A DNA stretch of 64,000 nucleotides from Mucilaginibacter aquariorum. GTDB taxonomy: Bacteria; Bacteroidota; Bacteroidia; Sphingobacteriales; Sphingobacteriaceae. Shown here piece by piece: positions 26,431-36,104 of this stretch (position 1 is the first letter of the stretch; each line of letters begins with the position of its first letter). The stretch is taken from the NCBI RefSeq assembly GCF_024498135.1, contig NZ_JANHOH010000009.1, forward strand, positions 1 through 64,000, written 5' to 3'. Made by a program: the position numbers and the translations under genes. The notes beneath the pieces were generated by a model. The model made no database searches and was not told the origin of the DNA. It saw only the letters and a list, made by a program, of their open reading frames with translations.

Positions 26431-27555
26431 TTAAAGTTTAAAAAAGATGCTTCGTTTATAAAGCCAATAACATAAGCCCCACTCAGCAACTAAAGTGGCA
26501 ATTGCCGATATCAGCGCTGTTATATTATGTGGAACATTTAAGAACAGGTGCAGCATATCCCCGGTAAAAATGGCCACTACATGGTTTACCCACTGCATAC
26601 CTACCGTTTCAAAGAACAGGTAGATAAATATGGCGTTCATACCTACTACGGTGAAGATCCAGGCGTATTTGGTATTACGTTTTACATCAACCAGCCAGTA
26701 AACAGCGGCCAGTATCAGCAATACCCACCCTACCGATGCAAATGCAAATGAGCTTGTACTGATGCGTTTGATAATAGGCGTTACGCCCGACAGATCCAGC
26801 CCGAAGCCAATGATAAGGGCAACAATACCGGCAATAACCAAAGTCTTTATTTTATAGCTGATGGTTTTGTTTGATATTAACAGCTTACCGGCCAGCACCC
26901 CCCAAATGGTATGCGCCGCTGTTGGGATGCAGTTGATGGTTACCCATCCGTCGCCATTTATTTTGCCCATTAGCAGGGTATCAACATACGAACCAAAGTT
27001 ATGCCCTTCTACAAATGGCTGGTCGAAACCGGGCATCAATACTGTGCGATATAAAACTTCGGTAAGTATTAATAAACCCAGGGCGAAAACCAATTGCCAG
27101 GTATATGATTTTTCTATTATCAGATAAGCCACAATGGTTGTGAACGATAATTGCGTAAGCACATTCCAAAGTTCCCAAACCGGTTTACCTGCGTAAACAC
27201 AGTGCAGGGCCACACCGCATATAAAAAGCTTTAAGCTTCTTATTAATACATGGCGAAGATTATCATTCCAGCTTACGCCCTTATCTAACTTACGGCTGTA
27301 AGAAATATACATCGCGGCGCCCGCCATGAACATAAATGCAGGCTGAACTAAATCCCAGAAATGCAGCCCGTGCCATGGATGATGAAAGAATTGATTGATC
27401 AATCCGCCCATAGGCTTAGCCGGATCAATGTGCCTTATTGCTTCGTAAAGCATGCAGCTTTCGCCGCAAAGCAGTATCATGATCATGCCGCGCATAACAT
27501 CTAACGATACTAAACGCCCGTTAGCCAATTGATCAGCAGTTGTATTCTTTATCAT
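26431..27555 (-). CDS. NagX-like acyltransferase-family membrane protein (DUF5009)
   Basis: The 374-residue protein has about ten membrane helices and begins with the GRLVSLDVMRGMIM motif of the heparan-alpha-glucosaminide N-acetyltransferase (HGSNAT)/NagX group. A conserved His pair occurs in NQFFHHPWHG. Its genes regularly accompany N-acetylhexosamine utilisation loci, and its role (transmembrane acetylation or transport) is not settled. In this operon it supports an amino-sugar substrate. Confidence 0.85.
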   Translation of the reverse strand: MIKNTTADQLANGRLVSLDVMRGMIMILLCGESCMLYEAIRHIDPAKPMGGLINQFFHHPWHGLHFWDLVQPAFMFMAGAAMYISYSRKLDKGVSWNDNLRHVLIRSLKLFICGVALHCVYAGKPVWELWNVLTQLSFTTIVAYLIIEKSYTWQLVFALGLLILTEVLYRTVLMPGFDQPFVEGHNFGSYVDTLLMGKINGDGWVTINCIPTAAHTIWGVLAGKLLISNKTISYKIKTLVIAGIVALIIGFGLDLSGVTPIIKRISTSSFAFASVGWVLLILAAVYWLVDVKRNTKYAWIFTVVGMNAIFIYLFFETVGMQWVNHVVAIFTGDMLHLFLNVPHNITALISAIATLVAEWGLCYWLYKRSIFFKL

Positions 27556-27613
27556 AAAGCGCCCCGATATATATTTTTACTTACAGATTGAAACAGATAT
27601 AAACCAATTAAAC

Positions 27614-28489
27614 CTATTCACTCATATCTAAGAAGAAACTTGACGAGCCTTCATTTGGTGCTGCACCCAGGGCGGCCGACCAATCACTTTTATTGGCCTG
27701 AACAGCTATGCGCAAACCTGTACCGGTTAAGCCTTTTAGCTTACCGCGCGCAATACGCATTTCAAATTTCAGCAATCCGCCCTCTTCTTTAACAGTACCC
27801 ACAGTGTAAGCTTCGGATATGCTTTGCGTGTCCCAGCCCCAGTCGTTTTGGGTAGCCCCACTGAAGTACATTATATACACATCACTAGGCTGGCCTACAA
27901 GGAATGGCCCTTCCAATAAAACATCATAACCACCGTCGGGCCAGTTCCCGGTTAACAACCCGGTACCAGGGTTATTGTCCGAATCCAGGTAAATGTCGAA
28001 TATATCTCCGTTAGATTTTTTGCTGACCATTTCAGTATATAAATACACGTAGTTACCGTCGTAGTCAAACTTCATGGTACGGAACACGCCTTTGCTTGGG
28101 TCAACAGTAATCACATTTTGGGTAATCGCATCCCAGTCGGCAAGTGAGTTATCATTAATTTTTACCGGCGATGTTTTGGCTATACGCAATACGGTTGACG
28201 CTTCAACACTTTTACCGTTAACTGATGCTGTTAAGGTTGGCACATATTTGCCTTTGCCCGGGTAAGTGTGCGTTGGCTTGGCATCGGTTGATGTTTCGCC
28301 ATCGCCAAAATCCCATTTATAACCGGTTACACCTTCGGTTTTTACGATAAATGTTACCGTAGCGCCATCAACCTCTACCTCATATTGCAAATCGGTTTGG
28401 GCTACATATTTATCTTTTTTACATGAGCTGAATATTGAACTTGCTATAACTACCGACAGCACGAACATGTAAGCTTTTAGATTTTTCAT
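27614..28489 (-). CDS. PKD-domain surface lipoprotein
   Basis: The 291-residue protein has a lipoprotein signal (IFSSC), one PKD domain (about residues 40-110, with KWDFGDGETSTDAKPTHTYPGKG) and a C-terminal DOMON/CBM9-like beta domain with a DIYLDSDNNPGTGL segment. It lies just after susD, the place of SusE/SusF-type surface glycan-binding proteins, so glycan capture at the outer face of the outer membrane is a good inference. Confidence 0.83.
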   Translation of the reverse strand: MKNLKAYMFVLSVVIASSIFSSCKKDKYVAQTDLQYEVEVDGATVTFIVKTEGVTGYKWDFGDGETSTDAKPTHTYPGKGKYVPTLTASVNGKSVEASTVLRIAKTSPVKINDNSLADWDAITQNVITVDPSKGVFRTMKFDYDGNYVYLYTEMVSKKSNGDIFDIYLDSDNNPGTGLLTGNWPDGGYDVLLEGPFLVGQPSDVYIMYFSGATQNDWGWDTQSISEAYTVGTVKEEGGLLKFEMRIARGKLKGLTGTGLRIAVQANKSDWSAALGAAPNEGSSSFFLDMSE

Positions 28490-28521
28490 ATCAATTTGTA
28501 TGTTACTGTGTGATAATTAAA

Positions 28522-30036
28522 TTATGGGTTTTGTGTTGCCAACGGATTGCTTAATATCTCATCAATAGGCAGGTAATATATCGTCCTTGGGTTGGTATAA
28601 GGAACCGTAATATTTGGATAACCCGCAGGTGTTTTTGACAGGTCGATATCAGTTTCTTTTACGCCCGCCAGGTGATATCCCCAATAGGCTTTGTTCAGCG
28701 TTCTCTTGTTACGGAACACATCATAAGTACGGTGGCCTTCAAAAGCCATCTCTATACGTTTTTCTTCTAATACAACATCTAAAGCACTTTTGCCCGCAGG
28801 TACAACTTTGTTATATAATGAGCCTTCCAAATTCCGGTTTTTTCTGATCATATCCACATCATCAAGCGCGGCGCCGGTGTTACCCATTTTGGCTTCGGCT
28901 TCGGCGCGTATCAGGTACAACTCCGCTATCCTGAACATAATTGGCGAGCTTAAATTTGGCAGCCCTCCCTGGAAAGAGAATTTACTGATGTAATAAACTT
29001 CTATGCCGTTTTTCTTTTGTACTACACCATTTCCATCTTTTAGCGGAATAATATATAACCAACGAACATCCTCGGGGTGTGGTGCCATTGCAGCACGTAA
29101 TGATGATGAAGCAAACTCCTCGCCCCATCCCGAGTTACCATCTGAATAGATCATAGATGCGATAGAACCAAATTTTCCGTAATCATCAACTGCTGTAAAT
29201 GCAACACAAAAAATGGTTTCGCTGGCTGTTGTGGCATTGGCAAACAGGGCCGGGAAGGTTTCATTAGTGGCTAAAGTAAATTTTCCGGACCCTATCACTT
29301 TAGTTGACCATTCAATAGCTTTGGCGTTATCTTCCTTGTAAAGATTAACACGTGCCAGTAACGACCATGCAGCTGCCTGTGAAGCATATTGTGGACCACG
29401 CCAGGTCATTAAACCGGCAGCTTTTTCGGAATCGGCAATAACCGAATCATAAACTTCTTTAACGGTAGACCGGGCTTTTTTAGCCGGGTCGGTAAGATTG
29501 GTACGGAGAATAATACCCGATGCGTTAGGATCAACCGAATACGGTTTGGCAAATAACCTTACTAAGTTAAAGTGGCAAAACGCACGCAAAAAGTAGCACT
29601 CGCCTAATAATTGGTTTGTAGCAGCATCTGTTTTGCCCGATTTTTCAACTGCAGAAATAACCGTGTTTACCCCTGTAATGATCTTGTATGATACATACCA
29701 GTAATAGCGAGTGTTACCCTGCGCCGGCGAGTGGCCAAGGTTAAAGCTATAGAACAACGGATCTGTAGTTGCCTGGCCGCAAACAATATCATCGCTGGCA
29801 AAGTCGCTCAGGTGATAGAACTGGCGCAGGTACATATTATTTCCATCTACCAAACCGTTAAACTCTATATGGTCTTTAAACAAAGCGTAGGCTCCGTTAA
29901 GGGCATTGGTAAGGCCATCGGTGGTGGTAACAATGGTACCGGTACTAATGGCGTCGCTTGGGTTAACATTTAAGTTTTTACAGCTGCTTGCCGCAACCAA
30001 CACAAGTGTTATAATGGTGAATATTTTCTTTTTCAT
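28522..30036 (-). CDS. RagB/SusD-family outer-membrane lipoprotein
   Basis: The 504-residue protein has a lipoprotein signal (AASSC) and the full SusD arrangement of TPR-like helices. An N-terminal NALNGAYALF segment, a LLGECYFLRAFCHFNLVRLF helix and a C-terminal IYYLPIDEILSNP end are visible. It binds the glycan and forms the lid of the SusC channel. It lies 28 bases downstream of susC. Confidence 0.95.
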   Translation of the reverse strand: MKKKIFTIITLVLVAASSCKNLNVNPSDAISTGTIVTTTDGLTNALNGAYALFKDHIEFNGLVDGNNMYLRQFYHLSDFASDDIVCGQATTDPLFYSFNLGHSPAQGNTRYYWYVSYKIITGVNTVISAVEKSGKTDAATNQLLGECYFLRAFCHFNLVRLFAKPYSVDPNASGIILRTNLTDPAKKARSTVKEVYDSVIADSEKAAGLMTWRGPQYASQAAAWSLLARVNLYKEDNAKAIEWSTKVIGSGKFTLATNETFPALFANATTASETIFCVAFTAVDDYGKFGSIASMIYSDGNSGWGEEFASSSLRAAMAPHPEDVRWLYIIPLKDGNGVVQKKNGIEVYYISKFSFQGGLPNLSSPIMFRIAELYLIRAEAEAKMGNTGAALDDVDMIRKNRNLEGSLYNKVVPAGKSALDVVLEEKRIEMAFEGHRTYDVFRNKRTLNKAYWGYHLAGVKETDIDLSKTPAGYPNITVPYTNPRTIYYLPIDEILSNPLATQNP

Positions 30037-30064
30037 ATACTTAATTTAATAGGCTGGGACCTGC

Positions 30065-33000
30065 TTAAAAATTGAAATTAACGGTTAACAAATACTGACG
30101 ATTGTTTGGATACTTAAAGTCGGAAACGCCGGGGGTTGAAAAGCCATTTGGTGTAATGGTAGTTTGCGGATCCTGACCTAAGAAATTTGAGAAAGTAGCA
30201 ACGTTATCAGCAGTTACACCAACGCTTACGCCCTTCATGGCTATTTTGTTAGCCCATGCTGTTGGCAGGGTATAACTGAAAGCAATATTCCTGATGGTAA
30301 AGTAGCTGCCATCTTTTAAGTAACGGCTTGATGTTTCGGTAGAGTTAGTATTGTTTTGCGGGCTGGGCTGGGTAGCTTGTGTATCGCCGGGGCCGGTCCA
30401 CACCTTAGGGCCGTCAGGTAATTGTATCTGGTTAAACTTAGGATCACCCAGGTCATTTAAGGTAAACCTAAGGTTATTACTAAATACTTTGTTACCGTAG
30501 TTGAAGTAAGTACTCACCCTTAAATTAAAGTTTTTATACCTAAAACTGTTATTAAAACCACCCTGGTATTTAGGCAATGCCGAACCCATTTCCTGGGTAG
30601 TAGCTTCCGCATAATTTGATGTCTTTTCGCTTCCCACTGCTTTGCCTTCGGTATTGTAGATCAGTTTCTCCCAAACAGGTGCACCTGTCTGCGCATCAAC
30701 GCCTAACCATTTTGGCATGTAAAACTCAAACAGGTTACCACCGTTGCGGTAAATCTGCGAGATGCCCCATGATCCGGTTTTAACAATATCCGATGGGATA
30801 CCCGATAGTTTGTTATTGTTAAAGTTGATGGTAAAATCGGTACTCCATTCAAAATCTTTTGTTTTGATGTTGGTTGAGTTAATACCAACCTCTATACCTT
30901 TATTGATAACCGTACCGGCGTTGTCCCACTTGGTTTCGAAACCAACCGAAAGCGGCTGCGATACCTGCAGCAACAGGTCTTTAGTATCATTACGGTAAAC
31001 ATCTACCGTTAAATTTACTCTTTTAAATAAACCAATATCAATACCAGCATTTATCTGGCGTTTACTTTCCCAGGTTAGGTTAGGGTTTTCTAACTGGTAA
31101 GGCACCGCGCCTACTAATGAATTATATTGCGTAGTTAATGAGAACAGGCCCAGATAACGCGATGCGCCAATATCCTGTGTACCCGTAAACCCATAAGCGC
31201 CACGTATTTTTAAGTTATTGATAATGCTGTTATCTGCCAAAAACTCTTCGTTGCTAGCTAACCAGGCTGCAGATATTGATGGGAACCCCCCGTATTTATT
31301 ATTAGGTGAAAAGTTAGCGGAACCATCATACCTGTATGAACCCGATACAAAGTACCTGCCTTTATAACTATAATTTACTTGTGATAATAGGGATTGCAGA
31401 ATATACTTGTTATTATAGCCATTTACCTGCTGGGTGTTTGATACAACATTAAGCACTTTTAAACCTTCGGGTAACCCTTTGCCCGATCCACCCGAATATT
31501 CTATCTTGCTGCTTTCAAATGCACCGCCTACAAAACCGTTAATGGCATGGTCACCCATTTTAAAGTCGAATTTAAATAACTGGTTGCTGATTACACCGTA
31601 GTTAAGGGTGTTTAACTCATCAATATAACCTGTACCATGATAGGTACCTGCCGTTAAAGGCGAAACATAATTCATGCTTTTATCAAACGATGCTGATACC
31701 CTGTTTGTGCTGGCAAATGTTAACCAGTTGGTGATACGATAGTTAATACCCAAATCGTAGTTTATATTAAACCCTTTGTAAGAGTGATCTGAGTTTTGTA
31801 TGGTATGAAGCGGGTTAATAGGATCCCTTGACTGCCACCCGGGAGTAGAACTATCTACATATCTTGGCTGGCCATTAGCATCGTATGGGTTATCCCAAGG
31901 CATATTCAGGAATGAATAGTACATATCCATATAATCGTAGCTTTTACCCTGCGATGCGCTTAGGTTGATATTATTGGTTACATCCAGCTTTTTCGAAAAA
32001 TGATAAGTGGAATTGCCACGTAAGTTAACACGTTCAAAATTGGTGTTAATAAAGGTACCTTTCTCTTTATAGTATGAGGCACCTACGTAGTAATCGTTCT
32101 TTTCGGTTTTGCCGCTGGCCGATAGGTAAAAGTTATATATCGGTGCCGATTTAAACGATTCTTTTGACCAGTTATAATCCTGATCACGTAATGATAATGG
32201 ATATTCTCTATAAAATGCAGCCAGATCTATTTTATAAGTATTATCTGGTGCGCCAACAATATAATCACGATAACGCTCTTTCTGATAGTCATACATTTCG
32301 TTGCTGTTCATCATTTTCATCTTACCAAAATCTGCCGTACGGAAACCGGTAGAAATTTTTGCCTCGAAACGGGTCTCGCCCTGTTTAGCGGTTTTAGTTG
32401 TTACAATGATAACACCCGCATTTGCCTGCGAACCATATAATGCGGTTGCACCTGCATCTTTCAATACAGTGATACTCTCCACATCGTTAGGGTCGTAATT
32501 ACCGCCAATAATACCATCAACCACAAAAAGCGGGCTTTGGTTAGCATTAACTGACGATACACCACGCAGCCTTATTTCGGCAATGGCACCCGGCGCGCCC
32601 GAGCTGTTCACCACCTGCAAACCGGCAACCTTACCTTGCAGCATGGTACCAATATCGTTAGCGGTAACATCCTTAAGTTTATTGGATGATACCACGGTGA
32701 CAGCGCTGGTTAGTTCGTTTTGTTTTTTGCTGGTGTAACCTACTACAACAACATCGTTAAGTTGCTGTACATCCTCGGCTAGTTGTACCTGGATGTTTGT
32801 TTGGCCGCCGGTTACCTCTACATTTTTTGTAATGTAACCAATAAAGCTAATGGTTAGTGTTGATTTGCCAGCCGGCACATTAAGGCTAAAAGTTCCATCG
32901 GTTTTGGTCATAGCGCCGTTAGAAGTACCTTTAACCGAAACGGTTACGCCGGCTATGGGTTGCTTGTCCAGCGCTGATACCACGCGCCCTGTTACCGGCA

Positions 33001-33070
33001 AGGATTGCGAAAATCCCTTAAGGCAAAATAAAAGAGCGCAAGAACAGATTAGTAAAATTTTCCTGGTCAT
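30065..33070 (-). CDS. SusC/RagA-family TonB-dependent receptor
   Basis: The 1001-residue protein has a signal peptide, an N-terminal carboxypeptidase-like CnaB domain (VTGRVVSALDKQPIAGVTV, about 25-100), a plug domain and a 22-strand barrel ending in an aromatic residue (NFNF). The plug shows VVVVGY and PLFVVDGI motifs. It imports oligosaccharide across the outer membrane with energy from TonB. It is the first gene of the 13-gene operon, and three LacI-type operators lie 116-173 bases before its start. Confidence 0.96.
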   Translation of the reverse strand: MTRKILLICSCALLFCLKGFSQSLPVTGRVVSALDKQPIAGVTVSVKGTSNGAMTKTDGTFSLNVPAGKSTLTISFIGYITKNVEVTGGQTNIQVQLAEDVQQLNDVVVVGYTSKKQNELTSAVTVVSSNKLKDVTANDIGTMLQGKVAGLQVVNSSGAPGAIAEIRLRGVSSVNANQSPLFVVDGIIGGNYDPNDVESITVLKDAGATALYGSQANAGVIIVTTKTAKQGETRFEAKISTGFRTADFGKMKMMNSNEMYDYQKERYRDYIVGAPDNTYKIDLAAFYREYPLSLRDQDYNWSKESFKSAPIYNFYLSASGKTEKNDYYVGASYYKEKGTFINTNFERVNLRGNSTYHFSKKLDVTNNINLSASQGKSYDYMDMYYSFLNMPWDNPYDANGQPRYVDSSTPGWQSRDPINPLHTIQNSDHSYKGFNINYDLGINYRITNWLTFASTNRVSASFDKSMNYVSPLTAGTYHGTGYIDELNTLNYGVISNQLFKFDFKMGDHAINGFVGGAFESSKIEYSGGSGKGLPEGLKVLNVVSNTQQVNGYNNKYILQSLLSQVNYSYKGRYFVSGSYRYDGSANFSPNNKYGGFPSISAAWLASNEEFLADNSIINNLKIRGAYGFTGTQDIGASRYLGLFSLTTQYNSLVGAVPYQLENPNLTWESKRQINAGIDIGLFKRVNLTVDVYRNDTKDLLLQVSQPLSVGFETKWDNAGTVINKGIEVGINSTNIKTKDFEWSTDFTINFNNNKLSGIPSDIVKTGSWGISQIYRNGGNLFEFYMPKWLGVDAQTGAPVWEKLIYNTEGKAVGSEKTSNYAEATTQEMGSALPKYQGGFNNSFRYKNFNLRVSTYFNYGNKVFSNNLRFTLNDLGDPKFNQIQLPDGPKVWTGPGDTQATQPSPQNNTNSTETSSRYLKDGSYFTIRNIAFSYTLPTAWANKIAMKGVSVGVTADNVATFSNFLGQDPQTTITPNGFSTPGVSDFKYPNNRQYLLTVNFNF

Positions 33071-33185
33071 ATTCTGTTAGTTAGTTAAAATGATTAGCGT
33101 AGTTGGTTTTGTTATTTGTAAAAATGATGTAAAATTATTGTTAACGAAAGAGACCGAACCGGGCGGGGAATGGAAACACAGCTAC

Positions 33186-33243
33186 GCAAACGTTTGCACA
33201 GTTTACGCAAACGTTTGTTCTATTTTACGCAACCGTTTGCGTA
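33186..33243. promoter_or_regulatory. Array of three LacI-type operators before susC
   Basis: Three palindromes have the core GCAAACGTTTGC: a perfect copy at 33186-33197, a copy with one change at 33207-33218 (last base T) and a longer one, TACGCAACCGTTTGCGTA, at 33226-33243. Their centres are 21 and 22 bases apart, so all three face the same side of the helix. The central CG is the hallmark of LacI-family operators, and the lacI gene is next to it. A possible further half-site TTTGCGTA lies at 33310-33317. Confidence 0.82.
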
Positions 33244-33335
33244 AAATTCACTTATACGCTGATCTACAGATTATTATTGGCTATTTTTATATAAAAACGC
33301 CATAAAATGTTTGCGTAGCTAAAAAGAAAAGATGA

Positions 33336-34370
33336 TTATTTGGCCGGAGTGTAATCAATCATCTCCGAATCGATGATATGTTGCAACGGGGGAATGTCTA
33401 TTCCATTGGGTTTTTCGGCATTGTTTATCAACTCGAAAAGGAAGCCGGTTGCCATAGAAGATTGCTTGTACGCAAACTGCTCTATCGATGCCAGGGGGAC
33501 GCTATCCATGTACTCCCAAATGGGCAGGTTAGCAAAACTGATGAAACTAATATCCTTATTAACAATTAATCCCGCGGCTTTAACCGTGGCTATGCAATCC
33601 AGTAAAACATAGTCATTGAATACAATTACAGCGGTAGGTGGTTCATCAAGCGAAAGTAGTTTGCTTATCGCTTTAACATTATCGGCTTTGCCCAGCGTTG
33701 TAGATACAATAATGTCCTGGTCTACCGGCAGGTTGTTCTCTTTCAAACATCTGAAATAGATCTCCAGCCGTTGCAGGGTTGCAGCCAGCTTAGCGGGGCC
33801 ATTTATAAGGCCGATACGGGTATGGCCAATATCAACCAACTTAGTTATAGCCTGCAGCATGCCCGAAACCAAATTACAGGCCACGTAATTTATATCCTTG
33901 CGGTTTGGCACCCTATCAAAAAATACTACAGGGATGTTATATTTTTTCAGGCTGTCAAAATGTTCGTAAGTGGATGTTTCTTTAGTGAGCGATGCAAGTA
34001 CGCCATCAACGCGGTGGTCTTTCATGTTCTCCACTATCTTTTTTTCCCGCTCAAAATTATCAAGCGACTGGCCTATAATAACGTTGTAGTTGCAGGCTTC
34101 GGCTGCGTCTTCCACACCCGTTAAAGCAGCAGAAAAAAATGGTTCTGATAGGTCTGGAATAATAACGCCTATGGTATAGGTTTTTCGTTCCTTAAAGTAG
34201 ATAGCCATTTTATTGGCTTCGTAGCCCAGTTCTTTAGCTACTTTATGTACGCGCATAGTAGTTACCAACCCAATGCTCGGATGATCATGCAGCGCCCTTG
34301 ATACAGTTGATGCAGATACATTAAGCCGCTTGGCTATTTCTTTAATAGTAGGTAACTTATTCTTTGACAT
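33336..34370 (-). CDS. LacI-family transcriptional regulator
   Basis: The 344-residue protein has the LacI helix-turn-helix (TIKEIAKRLNVSASTVSRALHDHP, about residues 8-31), a hinge helix and a periplasmic-binding-protein-like ligand domain (IGVIIPDL, VDGVLASL, VVFFDRVP). It lies immediately upstream of the susC operon in the same direction and next to three CG-centred palindromes, so it is the likely local regulator. The inducer would be a mono- or oligosaccharide from the glycan. Confidence 0.93.
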   Translation of the reverse strand: MSKNKLPTIKEIAKRLNVSASTVSRALHDHPSIGLVTTMRVHKVAKELGYEANKMAIYFKERKTYTIGVIIPDLSEPFFSAALTGVEDAAEACNYNVIIGQSLDNFEREKKIVENMKDHRVDGVLASLTKETSTYEHFDSLKKYNIPVVFFDRVPNRKDINYVACNLVSGMLQAITKLVDIGHTRIGLINGPAKLAATLQRLEIYFRCLKENNLPVDQDIIVSTTLGKADNVKAISKLLSLDEPPTAVIVFNDYVLLDCIATVKAAGLIVNKDISFISFANLPIWEYMDSVPLASIEQFAYKQSSMATGFLFELINNAEKPNGIDIPPLQHIIDSEMIDYTPAK

Positions 34371-34568
34371 TGTGTACTGGTGGGGGCAATTCTCAGATAG
34401 CTAAAATACTATATTAATTGTAAAGCTAACAAATTAGTGCCTGCAACAATAATACTATATAAATACACACTATTAAAACCTCTTTTTAATAAAGATGGCC
34501 GTTCCTGTATACATGGAAATTAACCGGGGCATTTTTCATAAATTGCGGGCTGATCTTTAAAATGTACC

Positions 34569-35171
34569 ATGAAATACCTTTTTGTTTTTTTAATCTTCGT
34601 AACATTCAATAGCTTCGCACAGGATTATAGCACCTTGATAGCCGCACATCGCAAACAATATAAAGAGGACTTTATAACCGATAAACATTCGCCACTGAAA
34701 GAGGCTGATCTGGAAAACCTGCAGTTTTTTGATGCAGACAGTACTTACCGTATCACTGCCGATGTTGAGGTACTATCAAACGAAACAATCTTTCAGATGC
34801 CCACCTTTAATGGCGCAAAACAAGAATACATCCGCTACGCGCGAATAAAGTTCATGTTAAACGGCAAGCCTCAGCAGTTAAACATCTACAGGAATATATC
34901 CCTATCAAAACGCCCCGGATTTGAGGACTATCTTTTCCTGCCTTTTATGGACGAAACAAATTCTGAAGAAAGTTATGGTGGCGGCCGTTACCTCGACCTT
35001 AAAACCACTGATATACAAGTTGGGAAAATAGTAATCGACTTTAACAAAGCCTATAACCCCTACTGCGCTTACAGCGACGGCTACCAATGCCCAATGCCAC
35101 CCCGCGAAAACTACCTGAAACTAAAAGTTATGGCCGGCGAAAAACAATATACGGGCGAAAAGAAACACTAA
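34569..35171 (+). CDS. DUF1684-family protein, exported
   Basis: The 200-residue protein has a signal peptide (ends ...NSFAQ) and the DUF1684 domain, with the conserved C-terminal block FNKAYNPYCAYSDGYQCPMPP (residues about 158-178). The function is unknown. It stands alone between the divergent lacI gene and a strong terminator. Confidence 0.87.
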   Translation: MKYLFVFLIFVTFNSFAQDYSTLIAAHRKQYKEDFITDKHSPLKEADLENLQFFDADSTYRITADVEVLSNETIFQMPTFNGAKQEYIRYARIKFMLNGKPQQLNIYRNISLSKRPGFEDYLFLPFMDETNSEESYGGGRYLDLKTTDIQVGKIVIDFNKAYNPYCAYSDGYQCPMPPRENYLKLKVMAGEKQYTGEKKH

Positions 35172-35192
35172 ATTATACATGCATTTAGCAAT

Positions 35193-35233
35193 ACAGGGAA
35201 GGCGGTACAAATTGTTACCGCCTTCCCTGTTTA
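35193..35233 (+). terminator. Strong terminator after the DUF1684 gene
   Basis: The perfect 15-bp stem ACAGGGAAGGCGGTA (35193-35207) / TACCGCCTTCCCTGT (35216-35230) has loop CAAATTGT. A short T run follows. Confidence 0.75.
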
Positions 35234-35305
35234 ACACAAATAATTAATTATGAATAAATTATCTAATTTGTAAATTGCGGAATAAACCTCTTACCAACTT
35301 TATCC

Positions 35306-36094
35306 ATGCAGAAACAAAACAAACTATGGCGGGTGCTTTTTGCCGTTGCTATAATAGCAATTGCTATACAGCAACTTATATTTTCAGTTTTTATGCCTGT
35401 GATAATACCCTGGCCTACTGAATTAGCCAAATCGCCGGCAGCTGTATGGGTTGGGAGCATTATACTGGCAGCCATAGCCGTGCTTATTATTGGCGATAGC
35501 AAAGCCCGCCCCGCGGCCATATATTTAGGCCTGTTGTTTTTACTGCTCGTGCTGTTTTTTCATATACCAAACCAATTTTTAACCACGCCTGCGTTTTTAG
35601 GCAGTTGGAATAATGCTTTAAAATTATTCGCCTTAAGCGGCTGTGCTTTTATAGTTGCAGCATCGTTGCCTCAAACAGGAACTTTTACAACGGGGTTTGA
35701 GCGGATGATACCCTTTGGCAGCTGCTTTTTGGCCATTGTTATGATAGTGTTTGGGATAGAGCACTTTGTTTACATCGGTTTTATGCCCCGGCTTGTACCA
35801 AAAGGCATCCCCTTCCCTGTCTTCTGGAGTTATTTTACAGGCGTAGCCCTAATAGCTGCCGGCTTAGGGATCATTCTCAACATTAAGCTTCGCCTGGCGG
35901 CAAGTTTGCTGGGCTTAATGATATTTATCTGGTTCCTTTTATTACACATTCCACGTGCCCTTGCAGATCCACACAGCGGGAACGGGAACGAAATTGTAAG
36001 CGCATTTGAAGCATTAGCTTTTAGCTGTGCCGCGTTTATACTGGCAGCAAGTAATAAGAAGATAGGCGTTAAGGCTAAGCCAAAAAAAGGTTAG
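35306..36094 (+). CDS. DoxX-like integral membrane protein with internal duplication
   Basis: The 262-residue protein has about eight hydrophobic helices and almost no soluble part. The halves (residues 1-125 and 126-255) repeat the same order: an opening segment with Phe-Val/Met-Pro, a GxxL-AAGxxII helix, a basic turn and a helix ending LLxxHIP (FFHIPNQF and LLHIPRAL). This looks like an internal duplication of a four-helix DoxX-like unit. No function can be assigned. It converges on the channel gene with a gap of 10 bases. Confidence 0.75.
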   Translation: MQKQNKLWRVLFAVAIIAIAIQQLIFSVFMPVIIPWPTELAKSPAAVWVGSIILAAIAVLIIGDSKARPAAIYLGLLFLLLVLFFHIPNQFLTTPAFLGSWNNALKLFALSGCAFIVAASLPQTGTFTTGFERMIPFGSCFLAIVMIVFGIEHFVYIGFMPRLVPKGIPFPVFWSYFTGVALIAAGLGIILNIKLRLAASLLGLMIFIWFLLLHIPRALADPHSGNGNEIVSAFEALAFSCAAFILAASNKKIGVKAKPKKG

Positions 36095-36104
36095 CAGTTT
36101 GCAA

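Noticed and set aside
26400..26489. The longer N-terminus of the DUF4832 protein
   Set aside because: It would overlap the upstream gene and put 30 residues before a clear lipoprotein signal peptide.
33186..33243. Repeated units that might be a CRISPR or integration site
   Set aside because: Only three 12-18 base palindromes, spaced by two helical turns and centred on CG, next to a lacI gene; they are operators.
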